Below, in pieces: positions 34,100-42,844 of a stretch of 64,000 nucleotides of DNA. The position numbers were made by a program, and so were the translations under genes. Source of the DNA: Hominiventricola filiformis (GTDB lineage: Bacteria; Bacillota; Clostridia; Lachnospirales; Lachnospiraceae); NCBI RefSeq assembly GCF_020686965.1, contig NZ_JAJEPS010000001.1:186001-250000 (forward strand). Direction: 5' to 3'. Each line of letters opens with the position of its first letter. Within the stretch, counting starts at the first letter, position 1. Under the pieces are notes generated by a model, which ran no database searches, was not told the origin of the DNA, and saw only the letters and a list, made by a program, of their open reading frames with translations.

Positions 34100-35992
34100 C
34101 TAAAAGCGCAGGGTAAAATCAGAATAATCCAATGAAAAATTCGGATTATAATAGGGATCTCCGGCATCCAGCTGTGCTTTCCATTTTTCACGGAAATGCG
34201 CGCATTCTCTTTCATAACGGCGAAGCTTCTCGCCTTCTTCCATTCCTCTTGTCTTGGATTCATAGTGATAAAGCTCTGCAAATGGAGTGAAAATATTTAA
34301 ATATCCTGCTTCTCTGAGCTTCAAGCAGAAGTCCACGTCGTTGAGAGAAATCGTAAAACTTTCATCCAGGCCGCCCACCTGATCGTAAGCAGCTCTGCTC
34401 ACCATAAGGCATGCACCCGTGACAGCTGTCACATCCTGTGCATAACAAAGGCGTCCCATATAACCCAGATGCTGTCTTGGCATCTTATAATGGGTATGTC
34501 CTGCAGAACGATGGGCTCCAAGACCGATGACCACACCCGCATGCTGGATCGTATCATCTCCATAATAGAGCTTTGCTCCGGCTGCACCCACGTCTTTTCG
34601 CTGTGCATACATAAGAAGCTGCTCCATCCAGTCGGGAGTAATGACTTCTGTATCATTATTTAACAGAAGCAGATACTCTCCCCTGGTCTTACTTACACCA
34701 AAGTTGTTGATCCTGGAGTAGTTAAACTCGCCTTCGTAGGTCACTACCTGTACCTGAGGCAGTGCTTCCAGTTCTTTATAATAGTCAAAGATGCTCTGTT
34801 CCTTGCTGTTATTCTCCACAACCACGATCTCGTAATTGGTCCAGGTAGATTTGTTCACGATGGACTGAATACATCTTCTTAAGTCTTCCACATGATCCTT
34901 ATTGGGAATCACAATGCTTACAAGGGGCGTTCCGGTAATGGGATATTTGATCTGGAAAATAGTCGGGAATGCTCTTGTGCTCTCCACTTCCACTTCAATG
35001 CCATAGTAATCCCGCATATGATCATGCACCGCACGTTTTGCCGCATCAATCGCATAGGTCTTTGCTCCGATATCTGCCGCCACCGACTGGGGATGAGATC
35101 TCCAGTAGTAGAGAATCTTCGGAATATGCTGTACATTCTTTGCCTCTTCCGTCAGACGTAAGATCATATCATGATCTTGGCTTCCGTCGTACTCGGAGCG
35201 GAACAGCCCGGTCTTCTTCAGAAGATCCGCATCAAACATGGAGAAGTGGCAGATATAGTTGTTGGCCCGCAGGTTGTCCGGGGAATAATCCGGTTTAAAA
35301 TGCAGGACAATCAGATCGTCAAGATTCGGGGAGGTAAAGGTTGCCTCATCTGTATAGACATAATCCGCATCCTTCTCACAGACTGTCTTCACACACTCAA
35401 AGAGCAGGCTCGGATGCATCACATCATCATGGTCAAAAAGTCCAATGAAATTACCCGTTGCCATGGAAAAGCATACATTGGTATTTCCGGAAATTCCCAG
35501 ATTCTTCTCAATCTTTTTGTAGATGATTCTCTGGTCCTTTTTCTGATAATCAAGACAAATTTCACCCACATCCTGATGTTTGTCATCACTGCCGTCTGCC
35601 AGACAGAGTTCCCAGTTTTTATAGGTCTGTGCCTGCACGGACTCAATCATCTCCCGCAGGAATTTTTCCGGGGTATTGTAAAGAGGTACCAGCACGCTGA
35701 TCTTGATCTCTCTTGGAAATACAGTCTCTTCTTCTCTCCGGCGCTCTTCTGCATTCGGAAAGCTCTTTGTTCCAAAATCCACCCGTTTGGCTGCCTCACC
35801 TTTTTTCTGTTTCCAGCGTTTGTACATTCCCTTGATGCCGCCATAATGGATGTAAGCATTGCGGGTACGGATCACAAAATGAACCACCACGCGGACTGGC
35901 TTGGATAGTTTCCAGTACCATGTATCTCTCACTGCGTCAAATCGTTTGTCTCTGTGTTCAGGCAGATCTGCCTGATTGTTTTCTTTACTCAT
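34100..35992 (-). CDS. Two-domain GT2 glycosyltransferase
   Basis: The 630-aa protein has two complete GT-A domains. The first starts with ISVLVPLYNTPEKFL (about 97) with a DHDD metal site (about 177); the second starts with VSIVIPNKDHVEDL (about 350) with LLNNDTEV (about 435) and NDVDFCLKLREAG (about 550). Such tandem enzymes can add two sugars in turn, building a repeat unit. It lies between the methyltransferase-kinase gene and the SGNH gene. It is similar in plan to the 586-aa protein at 25967-27727. Confidence 0.9.
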   Translation of the reverse strand: MSKENNQADLPEHRDKRFDAVRDTWYWKLSKPVRVVVHFVIRTRNAYIHYGGIKGMYKRWKQKKGEAAKRVDFGTKSFPNAEERRREEETVFPREIKISVLVPLYNTPEKFLREMIESVQAQTYKNWELCLADGSDDKHQDVGEICLDYQKKDQRIIYKKIEKNLGISGNTNVCFSMATGNFIGLFDHDDVMHPSLLFECVKTVCEKDADYVYTDEATFTSPNLDDLIVLHFKPDYSPDNLRANNYICHFSMFDADLLKKTGLFRSEYDGSQDHDMILRLTEEAKNVQHIPKILYYWRSHPQSVAADIGAKTYAIDAAKRAVHDHMRDYYGIEVEVESTRAFPTIFQIKYPITGTPLVSIVIPNKDHVEDLRRCIQSIVNKSTWTNYEIVVVENNSKEQSIFDYYKELEALPQVQVVTYEGEFNYSRINNFGVSKTRGEYLLLLNNDTEVITPDWMEQLLMYAQRKDVGAAGAKLYYGDDTIQHAGVVIGLGAHRSAGHTHYKMPRQHLGYMGRLCYAQDVTAVTGACLMVSRAAYDQVGGLDESFTISLNDVDFCLKLREAGYLNIFTPFAELYHYESKTRGMEEGEKLRRYERECAHFREKWKAQLDAGDPYYNPNFSLDYSDFTLRF

Positions 35993-36014
35993 ACGAATTT
36001 CCTTCTATTGAAAC

Positions 36015-38141
36015 TTATCTGCTCTTTAATATATTTTTAAGTTTCTTAAGAAACTTAAATGGCATACTGTTGGTAAGCCGTTCTGCTGCCCTCACCCGGT
36101 TCAGAAGATGCATGCAGGCATAGGCCGTATCCGGATACAGTTCCTGAATGGTCAGTTCCACATAGAGCCGTCCGGTTCCCTCCACGAGACCGGAGATCAC
36201 AATCTGCGGATCCGTGGTCGTATACAGGATTCCCTGCTGCTCCAGTTCCCGTCCATTATGGCTCCAGCCTGGATTGTAACTGCCGCCCAGTTCTCCCAGA
36301 ATACGCTTTATCTTTACCAGACAGGGCGTCTCTGCCGGATCAAGTCTCAGTCCGCGGATATCCGCCGGAAGCAGAAGCTCCAGCCGGACATTTCCTTCCT
36401 TGTCAGCTTCCGTCTCCACCCAGTAACTGGTGTCTTCCGAAAATCCGCTGCCGCAGTCAGGATAAATCTGAATCCGGTTCTTCTTCACCTGACGTAACAG
36501 TTCTTCCCGCGTAATCGTCCGTCCTGCCGTATGGAGATACTGTGCCCCGATAGTCACCGTTCCATCCAGGAGCCACAACTGGAAATGATGTTCCATCTCT
36601 GTAAAGACCGCTTCTTCTGCCTCAGAGATTCCCATCTGCGCTATAAGTCCCAGATGCTTTACATCTTCCCGGCTGTTAAGATAAAGAGATACTGCTCTCC
36701 AGATCAGATATTCCACCGGCACCTGTACCGGGAATGTCCACTCATAATCAATGATCTGGGTACCATCCTTTGTCTCCATGAGATTTCCGAAGATCCAGTC
36801 CAGATTATTGATGGATGCACCGCTGTATGCTTTTGTAAAGTCAGGGTTACCGAACATCTCTATGAATTCCTGGCTTTTTGCAAATGGCTTTATTTCTTTT
36901 GCAAGTGCCGCTGTCAGAAGTTTCCGGTAACGCTGCAGCTCTGCTGCAAGCCCTGCATAATCTTTTTCCTGCCGCTTTTCATCCAGCAGCTCCTCAAAGG
37001 TCCGCCCATGCAGGAATTCAAAATAGGCTGCACCATCTTTTAATTCACATCGGTTGGCGCGAAGTCCCGCCTCCCGGTACTGCACATCCAGCACCTCTTC
37101 CCAGTGTTTTAGTTCCTTCACATGGGAAACTGCCTCTGCAGACACCGGCACCTTCCGTACCTGCCGATGAGCAGCATCTCCCAGAATATCCGTCCGAATC
37201 ATGAACCGCTCTGCACGGTCATTGGAATATTTTACATAGACCGGGCAGTCCTTTCTTTCCGGTCCTGCAATCATCAGATAGGTATTGGAAAACTCCGGGA
37301 ACCTGCCATCCTTGATCAGTTCATCATAGACTTGTTCCTCATCAAAGAGTACCATGCGCTCCCCTTCAAAATTCCGGAGATTCTGATTTAATTCCCCTTT
37401 CTTCGGAAGCCACTGATCTGAATAGATGCTCATAGGAAACCATCGTTCCGGATAGGGATAATAAAATTGATAATCCGTAAGACCGCTGTCAGTCAGAATC
37501 GTTTCCAGCTCCCGCTTTGAAAAAGAAGTGGCTTTTCCTTCCAGACTGTCAAAATACTGACCTGTATGGGGTTCCTTTGCCCCGGCCCAGTATTTGAGAC
37601 CAAACCGGTTGTCTGCCGCCAGCACCAGATGACCGTCCGGCTTCAGATGCTGTTTCAGAATGTTCAGCGCCTGTTGTTCCGGATATTCTCCGGTAAAATA
37701 TCGATGTGTTTCCGTCAGCACACCCGGGGCCACAATCCAGTCGAATCTCGGAAGGGTTTCCAGCGTTGTCCACACACTTCCGCCAAATACGGAGATGTTA
37801 TCCACCGTCTGCCACCGTTTTGCCAACAGTCTGCACCGACTCACACTTTCCTCCAGACAGATGACTTTCTCTGCCTTCTTTGCAAGTCCCCCCGTCAGCT
37901 GTCCGCTGTCGGCGCCAAATTCCAGCACTGTATCTGTCATTTTCACCGGCAGCCATTCTGTCAGATTTCCGCGAAGATGAGATAAATGATAAAGAACAGG
38001 GAAGGACGGTGCCTGTGCCCTCTTACAGTCAAAGCCTTCCTCCAGCAGCTGCTCCACCAGAAGATCTTCCGGGCGGGGCTGCTGCAGTAAAGCAGTCTCC
38101 TCATCATATGTCACTGTTACATGGCCAAACTGTTCCTGCAT
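36015..38141 (-). CDS. SAM methyltransferase fused to APH-like kinase domain (WbdD-like layout)
   Basis: About 708 aa from the ATG at 38141, which has GGAAGGA six bases upstream. Residues about 60-245 are a class I methyltransferase (DTVLEFGADSGQL, then VICLEES and VAPGVL). Residues about 270-510 look like an aminoglycoside-phosphotransferase-type kinase: an N-lobe strand, FEFLHGRTFEELL, a catalytic-loop equivalent NNLDWIFGNLM and IIDYEWTF for the metal-binding DYE. The C-terminal part is beta-rich and ends in a basic amphipathic helix (FKFLKKLKNILK). It lies next to Wzt. By analogy with E. coli WbdD it may cap the chain end; this is an inference from layout. Confidence 0.72.
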   Translation of the reverse strand: MQEQFGHVTVTYDEETALLQQPRPEDLLVEQLLEEGFDCKRAQAPSFPVLYHLSHLRGNLTEWLPVKMTDTVLEFGADSGQLTGGLAKKAEKVICLEESVSRCRLLAKRWQTVDNISVFGGSVWTTLETLPRFDWIVAPGVLTETHRYFTGEYPEQQALNILKQHLKPDGHLVLAADNRFGLKYWAGAKEPHTGQYFDSLEGKATSFSKRELETILTDSGLTDYQFYYPYPERWFPMSIYSDQWLPKKGELNQNLRNFEGERMVLFDEEQVYDELIKDGRFPEFSNTYLMIAGPERKDCPVYVKYSNDRAERFMIRTDILGDAAHRQVRKVPVSAEAVSHVKELKHWEEVLDVQYREAGLRANRCELKDGAAYFEFLHGRTFEELLDEKRQEKDYAGLAAELQRYRKLLTAALAKEIKPFAKSQEFIEMFGNPDFTKAYSGASINNLDWIFGNLMETKDGTQIIDYEWTFPVQVPVEYLIWRAVSLYLNSREDVKHLGLIAQMGISEAEEAVFTEMEHHFQLWLLDGTVTIGAQYLHTAGRTITREELLRQVKKNRIQIYPDCGSGFSEDTSYWVETEADKEGNVRLELLLPADIRGLRLDPAETPCLVKIKRILGELGGSYNPGWSHNGRELEQQGILYTTTDPQIVISGLVEGTGRLYVELTIQELYPDTAYACMHLLNRVRAAERLTNSMPFKFLKKLKNILKSR

Positions 38142-38179
38142 ATGCATTCCTTCCTGCCTGCTGCAAAAATTTTTCCGAA

Positions 38180-39475
38180 TCAGCCCTGGCGCTCTGCCGG
38201 GTTCTCCACGGTAATTACGGAGTTCATATCATAAAAGCCCACCGTATCCTTATCAGAAAGTACGGTCATTCCCACCAGATCATAGAGTCTGTGGTACACT
38301 TTAAATTCATCTCCCACATATCCGGTACATCCAAGGGAAATGAGATAATCTCCACCCTGCAGGTCAATCCGCTGGGTATAGGTGACGATTCTTGTCTCTC
38401 CAGCTTCCACGGTTCCGGTCTCCACACGCTCAAACATAGTGTTGGTTCCCGTAATATCCGTTCCTTGCTTGTTCCGGATGGTAATAGTGAAGATAGGATT
38501 CTTCACCTGACTGTGGAATGTAAGCTTCGCCTTGACCTGACAGGTGGAACCCTTCTCAATAATACTGGAATACTGTCCATATTGGTCAATGATGGCAAAA
38601 TCCACAATCTCCGCCTGCTTCTCGCCATAGTCCAGAAGCTTCGGATTCGTTTCAAAATGGTCTTTCCATGCTTTTCCGTCTGCCGTGTGCTCCACAATAT
38701 CACTTTTCTCGCAGACATCTTCCAGTGTTTCCTCATCCAGCTGATGCACCAGAAGCTTCTTATACATATTGACCATGTCCTTCGGTGTTCCCTCTGCCAG
38801 CTTCACGCCCTTGTTCAGCAGAATCACACGGTCACAGTATTTTGCAATGCTGGTCAGATCATGGCTGACGAACAGAATGGTCTTACCAAGCTTTTTGAAC
38901 TCTTCAAATTTATGATAACACTTTGCCTGGAAGAACACGTCTCCCACAGACAGAGCCTCATCTACAATAAGGATCTCCGGGTCAATGTTGATGGCCACGG
39001 CAAAAGCCAGCCGCACAAACATACCGCTGGAATAGGTCTTCACCGGCTGATGGATAAATTCTCCGATATCTGCAAAATCCAGTATATCCTGCAGACGTTC
39101 ATTGATCTCCTCCTCGGAAAATCCCAGCATGGTACCGTTTAAGTACACATTCTCAAGCCCGGTGTATTCCATATTAAATCCGGCTCCCAGTTCCAGAAGG
39201 GCAGAGATTCTTCCATTAATCTCCATCGTGCCGCTGGTGGCGCTTAAAACACCGGTGATAATCTTCAGAATCGTAGATTTACCGGATCCATTGACACCGA
39301 TAATTCCCACCGTCTCGCCCTGATGAATCTCCATGCTCACATCCCGGAGGGCATAATGCTCCGTATAGCATTTCTTCTTCGTAAGCCCCAGGGAATCCTT
39401 CAGGCGGTCTCTGTTCCGGCCGTATAATTTATAAATTTTAGTAATATGCTCAAGTTTAATTGCTTCGCTGCTCAT
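38180..39475 (-). CDS. wzt: Polysaccharide ABC exporter ATPase with C-terminal sugar-binding domain (Wzt-like)
   Basis: The 431-aa protein has an ABC ATPase (about 1-240) with Walker A GVNGSGKST, signature YSSGMFVRLA, Walker B EILIVDEALSVGD and the H-loop FVSHD. A linker and a beta-sandwich C-terminal domain (about 285-430) resemble the Wzt-C domain that recognises the modified end of the polymer before export. It pairs with the permease gene just upstream (nine-base gap) and lies 32 bases before the methyltransferase-kinase gene. Confidence 0.94.
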   Translation of the reverse strand: MSSEAIKLEHITKIYKLYGRNRDRLKDSLGLTKKKCYTEHYALRDVSMEIHQGETVGIIGVNGSGKSTILKIITGVLSATSGTMEINGRISALLELGAGFNMEYTGLENVYLNGTMLGFSEEEINERLQDILDFADIGEFIHQPVKTYSSGMFVRLAFAVAINIDPEILIVDEALSVGDVFFQAKCYHKFEEFKKLGKTILFVSHDLTSIAKYCDRVILLNKGVKLAEGTPKDMVNMYKKLLVHQLDEETLEDVCEKSDIVEHTADGKAWKDHFETNPKLLDYGEKQAEIVDFAIIDQYGQYSSIIEKGSTCQVKAKLTFHSQVKNPIFTITIRNKQGTDITGTNTMFERVETGTVEAGETRIVTYTQRIDLQGGDYLISLGCTGYVGDEFKVYHRLYDLVGMTVLSDKDTVGFYDMNSVITVENPAERQG

Positions 39476-39484
39476 AGTTCTCCT

Positions 39485-40297
39485 TTACAGTACGTCTGCA
39501 AAATGCACTTTCAGTTTCCGGAACACATGACTTCCCAGCAGCCATACCAGAATGGTCACTGCCCAGAAATAAATATTCATCCAGCCAAGGCTTGCCACAG
39601 AACCGGTCTGAAACAGTACTGCACGATAGCCATAAACGATATAGCAGAGGGGATTCAGCTTCAGCACCATAAGAATCGGATATTTTGCAAGTAAATCTTC
39701 CAGACTCCACATAATCGGTGTCATCCAGATGCCGACCTGCAGAAAAATATTGATAATCTGGGTCAGATCCCGGAAGAAAATCACCAGAGAACTGGTCAGC
39801 ATGCAGACTCCGGTCACAAAGATCAGAAGACATGCGCTGAAGTACACGACCCACAGCGTGTGCAGTCCCGGATAATAGCCATACAGTGCAAATAAAAACA
39901 ACATGAACAGCACAAAAAATACATGAATAAACAGTGCTGCAATGGTCTTCACCAACGGCAGAATGTCAATGTTGAAGACCACTTTCTTTACCAGATAATT
40001 ATATTCCAGAAGCGCATTGGTTCCGTTGCTTAAGCTCTCGGAAAAATAGAACCACGGCACAATACCGCTGACCAGCCAAAGCACAAAGGGAACGCTGATT
40101 CCCTGCTTTAACTCTGCCGTCGCATTGTTTAAACCGATCTGGAATACAAACCAGTACACCAGTACAATAATGACCGGCTGTACCATTGCCCACAGAACGC
40201 CAAAATAAGAGCCGGCGTAACGGGTCTTAAAATCATTTCTGGCAAGCTTCCAGATCAGTTTCCGGCTCGCCCAAAAATCTTTCCACATACGGACCAT
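39485..40297 (-). CDS. wzm: Polysaccharide ABC exporter permease (Wzm-like)
   Basis: The 270-aa ABC-2-type permease has an N-terminal amphipathic region with the family motif RNDFKTRYAGSYFGVLW, then about six membrane spans (for example VIIVLVYWFVFQIGL, VFFVLFMLFLFALYGYY and ILVWLLGSHVF) and the typical WMTPIMWS motif in the middle. It forms the membrane channel with the Wzt ATPase. AAGGAG precedes the ATG. Confidence 0.95.
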   Translation of the reverse strand: MVRMWKDFWASRKLIWKLARNDFKTRYAGSYFGVLWAMVQPVIIVLVYWFVFQIGLNNATAELKQGISVPFVLWLVSGIVPWFYFSESLSNGTNALLEYNYLVKKVVFNIDILPLVKTIAALFIHVFFVLFMLFLFALYGYYPGLHTLWVVYFSACLLIFVTGVCMLTSSLVIFFRDLTQIINIFLQVGIWMTPIMWSLEDLLAKYPILMVLKLNPLCYIVYGYRAVLFQTGSVASLGWMNIYFWAVTILVWLLGSHVFRKLKVHFADVL

Positions 40298-40308
40298 AGG
40301 GTCTCTCC

Positions 40309-40860
40309 TTATTTCTTCAGTTCTTTAATGCCGCCCCACTTCTGATCCTTCTCAGAAATCGTCAGCTCCATGCCTTCCGGGATCGGCCATTCTACTCCGA
40401 TATCCGGGTCGTTCCATGCCAGACCGCCCTCATCATTCGGATGATAGAAATCGGTACATTTGTAAGCGAACTCTGCGTAATCAGACAGTACGATGAATCC
40501 GTGTGCAAAGTTCTTCGGAATAAAGAACTGCTTTTTATTCTCTGCGGAAAGCAGTACACCGAACCATTTTCCGTAGGTCTTAGAACCCGGACGCAGGTCA
40601 ACAGCTACGTCAAATACTTCTCCACTTACCACGCGAACCAGCTTGTCCTGGGGATAATTGATCTGGAAATGCAGACCTCTTAACACGCCCTTCTTGGATG
40701 CGGACTGGTTGTCCTGTACAAACTCCATATCAATGCCTGCTGCCTTATAATCATTATAATTATAGGTTTCCATAAAATATCCACGCTCGTCTCCGAATAC
40801 AGTCGGTGTAATGATCTTCAATCCTTCAATATCACAGGTTTCTACAGTAATCTTTCCCAT
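40309..40860 (-). CDS. rfbC: dTDP-4-dehydrorhamnose 3,5-epimerase
   Basis: RmlC epimerises dTDP-4-keto-6-deoxyglucose on the route to dTDP-L-rhamnose. The 183-aa cupin has the standard length, with GYFMETYN, QDNQSASKKGVLRGLHFQ (catalytic His), the Lys/Asp site in VAVDLRPGS, and YKCTDFYHPN (Tyr). It follows rfbA after an 83-base gap with a hairpin. The last enzyme of the pathway (RmlD) is not encoded here. Confidence 0.97.
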   Translation of the reverse strand: MGKITVETCDIEGLKIITPTVFGDERGYFMETYNYNDYKAAGIDMEFVQDNQSASKKGVLRGLHFQINYPQDKLVRVVSGEVFDVAVDLRPGSKTYGKWFGVLLSAENKKQFFIPKNFAHGFIVLSDYAEFAYKCTDFYHPNDEGGLAWNDPDIGVEWPIPEGMELTISEKDQKWGGIKELKK

Positions 40861-40891
40861 TTCTTTTCTCCATCCTTCTTTAAAATCTGAT

Positions 40892-40930
40892 AAAACCCCG
40901 GAACTTCGCAGGTATGCGCTCTTCCGGGGC
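40892..40930 (-). terminator. Terminator-like hairpin between rfbA and rfbC
   Basis: On the minus strand an 8-bp GC-rich stem CCCCGGAA / TTCCGGGG with an 18-base loop is followed by TTTTAT. The T-run is short, so it may only weaken transcription into rfbC and the export genes. Confidence 0.6.
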
Positions 40931-40943
40931 CTGAATTTTTCAT

Positions 40944-41813
40944 TTACAGCCCTTCGGCTACTTCCGTCAGATAACGGCCATACGCGGTCTTCATCAGCGG
41001 CTCCGCCAGCTTCAGCAGCTGTTCTTTATCAATAAATCCTCTCCGGAACGCAATTTCCTCAATGCAGGAAATATAAAGTCCCTGGCGTTTCTGGAATGCT
41101 GCCACAAAGTCAGCCGCATCCAGAAGTGCATCATGATTACCCGTATCCAGCCATGCAAATCCTCTGCCCAGTGTCTCCACATGAAGGGTTCCTCTGCGCA
41201 AATACTCGTTGTTGATGCTGGTAATCTCAATCTCGCCTCTCGCAGACGGTTTTACGTTCTTTGCTATCTCCACTACATCATTGTCATAGAAATAGAGTCC
41301 CGGTACCGCATAATTTGACTTCGGATGCTCCGGTTTCTCCTCGATGGAGATCGCCATGCCATTTTCGTCAAACTCAACCACACCGTACTCTCTCGGATCT
41401 CTTACGTAGTAACCGAAGATGGTGGCTCCGCTCTCCTGGGCTGCTACTCTTCTGAGAACCTGAGAGAAACTCTGTCCGTAGAAGATATTATCGCCAAGAA
41501 TCAGTGCTACGCTGTCTTTCCCGATAAAATCTGCGCCGATGATAAAGGCATCGGCCAGTCCTCTTGGCTGCTCCTGTACCGCATACTCAAAACGCATGCC
41601 CAGCTGACTTCCGTCTCCTAAAAGCTCTTCAAATACCGGAAGATCTCTCGGTGTGGAGATGATCAGCACCTCCCGGATTCCTGCCAGCATAAGAATGGAC
41701 AGCGGATAGTAGATCATCGGTTTGTCATATACCGGCATAATCTGCTTGGACACTGCCTTAGTCAGCGGATACAGTCGGGTTCCTGATCCTCCTGCTAAAA
41801 TAATTCCTTTCAT
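40944..41813 (-). CDS. rfbA: Glucose-1-phosphate thymidylyltransferase
   Basis: RmlA makes dTDP-glucose from dTTP and glucose-1-phosphate. At 289 aa it has the full length. Motifs: GGSGTRLYPLTKAVSKQ (about 8), YDKPMIYYPLS, LGDNIFYGQ (about 108), EEKPEHPKSNYAVPGLYFYD (in parts, about 160-180) and RGFAWLDTG. The ATG overlaps the stop of the propeller-like gene as ATGA (41810-41813), so the two are translationally coupled. Confidence 0.98.
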   Translation of the reverse strand: MKGIILAGGSGTRLYPLTKAVSKQIMPVYDKPMIYYPLSILMLAGIREVLIISTPRDLPVFEELLGDGSQLGMRFEYAVQEQPRGLADAFIIGADFIGKDSVALILGDNIFYGQSFSQVLRRVAAQESGATIFGYYVRDPREYGVVEFDENGMAISIEEKPEHPKSNYAVPGLYFYDNDVVEIAKNVKPSARGEIEITSINNEYLRRGTLHVETLGRGFAWLDTGNHDALLDAADFVAAFQKRQGLYISCIEEIAFRRGFIDKEQLLKLAEPLMKTAYGRYLTEVAEGL

Positions 41814-42844
41814 TGCATCTCATCCCCCTTTTCCATAGTGCGAAGCAGAAGATCACAGTCCGTCAGAAAATTCCTTGCAAACAGGAAATTCATCTGACCG
41901 TCAATTTCTTTTGCCTCATATAACCGGACAGATCCATTGTCCGGCATCTCCGACCGCTGATAGGTACTGATCGGAGTAAAATCCTCTTTATAATCGTTGT
42001 AATAGACACTGGCACCCTGATAGCTCTCCCCCACACAGGCATAGTCACTGCTCACATAGAGCCGCCATCCATAGTCGGTCTGTTCACAGGAAGCCATCTC
42101 GTTGTCCGCCACATTGGGCAGGAGTACTATCGGATCACTCCAGCTTCCGCCCTGATCATCAGACGTCATGACACAGATCTTAGAAGGCCCTTTATCATAA
42201 TCTTCCATCTCAAAGAAATAGTAGAGTCTCCCGTCAAGATACCGGATATCTCCGTCTTCCAGATTCTGCTTTTTACTGATGATGGTGGTCAGCGGTTCCC
42301 AGGTCTTCAGGTCTGCGGAGCTGTAGAGCTGTACAGAATAGATTCCGTTGTTCCCGTCCGGTGACGGATTGTTGATCGTTCCGTCAATCTCTGTATTGGT
42401 GAGGAGCCAGCCATCTTCCATCTTCACCAGAATCGGATCAATAGCCAGCGTATCGGTGGTCACCGCAATCCGGTCTTCCACCAGCTGAAAATCAGCGGTC
42501 AGCTCCAGAATATGGGTTTCATCCGCATGATTACTGTAAGCGATGAACCAGTGATCTTCCGGCCCTCTCGACTCCACATCATCTTCCATCACATACATCC
42601 AGGAAGCAGCCAGCCCGTCATAGGAAGCCACCGTCTTTCCTTCCAGATCCAGAATCCGGATTCCTTCATCCACGCTGGTGATAATGTGATCACCGATGAA
42701 TTTGGCATCCGCATTGTGGTACTGATTCAGCGTAAATCCATTCTGGGAAATACCGGTCTTTCCAAATACCAGAGCCAGCGCTGCGAGCAACACTCCCAGC
42801 GCCGGTACCAGCCAGTTTTTATTTATTTTTGTACATTTCTTCAT
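41810..42844 (-). CDS. Membrane-anchored beta-propeller protein (sialidase/GH43-like fold)
   Basis: About 344 aa. After an N-terminal membrane anchor (WLVPALGVLLAALALVFG) the rest is repeated beta strands with short loops, with an Asp-box-like SDDQGGSWSDPI (about 230) as in sialidase or glycosidase propellers, and several WxxY-type strands. No confident set of catalytic residues can be named. It overlaps the rfbB end by about 26 bases and rfbA by four, an unusually tight position between two sugar-nucleotide genes. The start is uncertain: the ATG at 42844 or one at 42862. Function unknown; it may bind or trim the polymer. Confidence 0.65.
   Translation of the reverse strand: MKKCTKINKNWLVPALGVLLAALALVFGKTGISQNGFTLNQYHNADAKFIGDHIITSVDEGIRILDLEGKTVASYDGLAASWMYVMEDDVESRGPEDHWFIAYSNHADETHILELTADFQLVEDRIAVTTDTLAIDPILVKMEDGWLLTNTEIDGTINNPSPDGNNGIYSVQLYSSADLKTWEPLTTIISKKQNLEDGDIRYLDGRLYYFFEMEDYDKGPSKICVMTSDDQGGSWSDPIVLLPNVADNEMASCEQTDYGWRLYVSSDYACVGESYQGASVYYNDYKEDFTPISTYQRSEMPDNGSVRLYEAKEIDGQMNFLFARNFLTDCDLLLRTMEKGDEMQ

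Noticed and set aside
37880..39142. 420-codon plus-strand frame opposite wzt and the methyltransferase-kinase gene
   Set aside because: Same reason: shadow of dense coding on the other strand, with no start signals.
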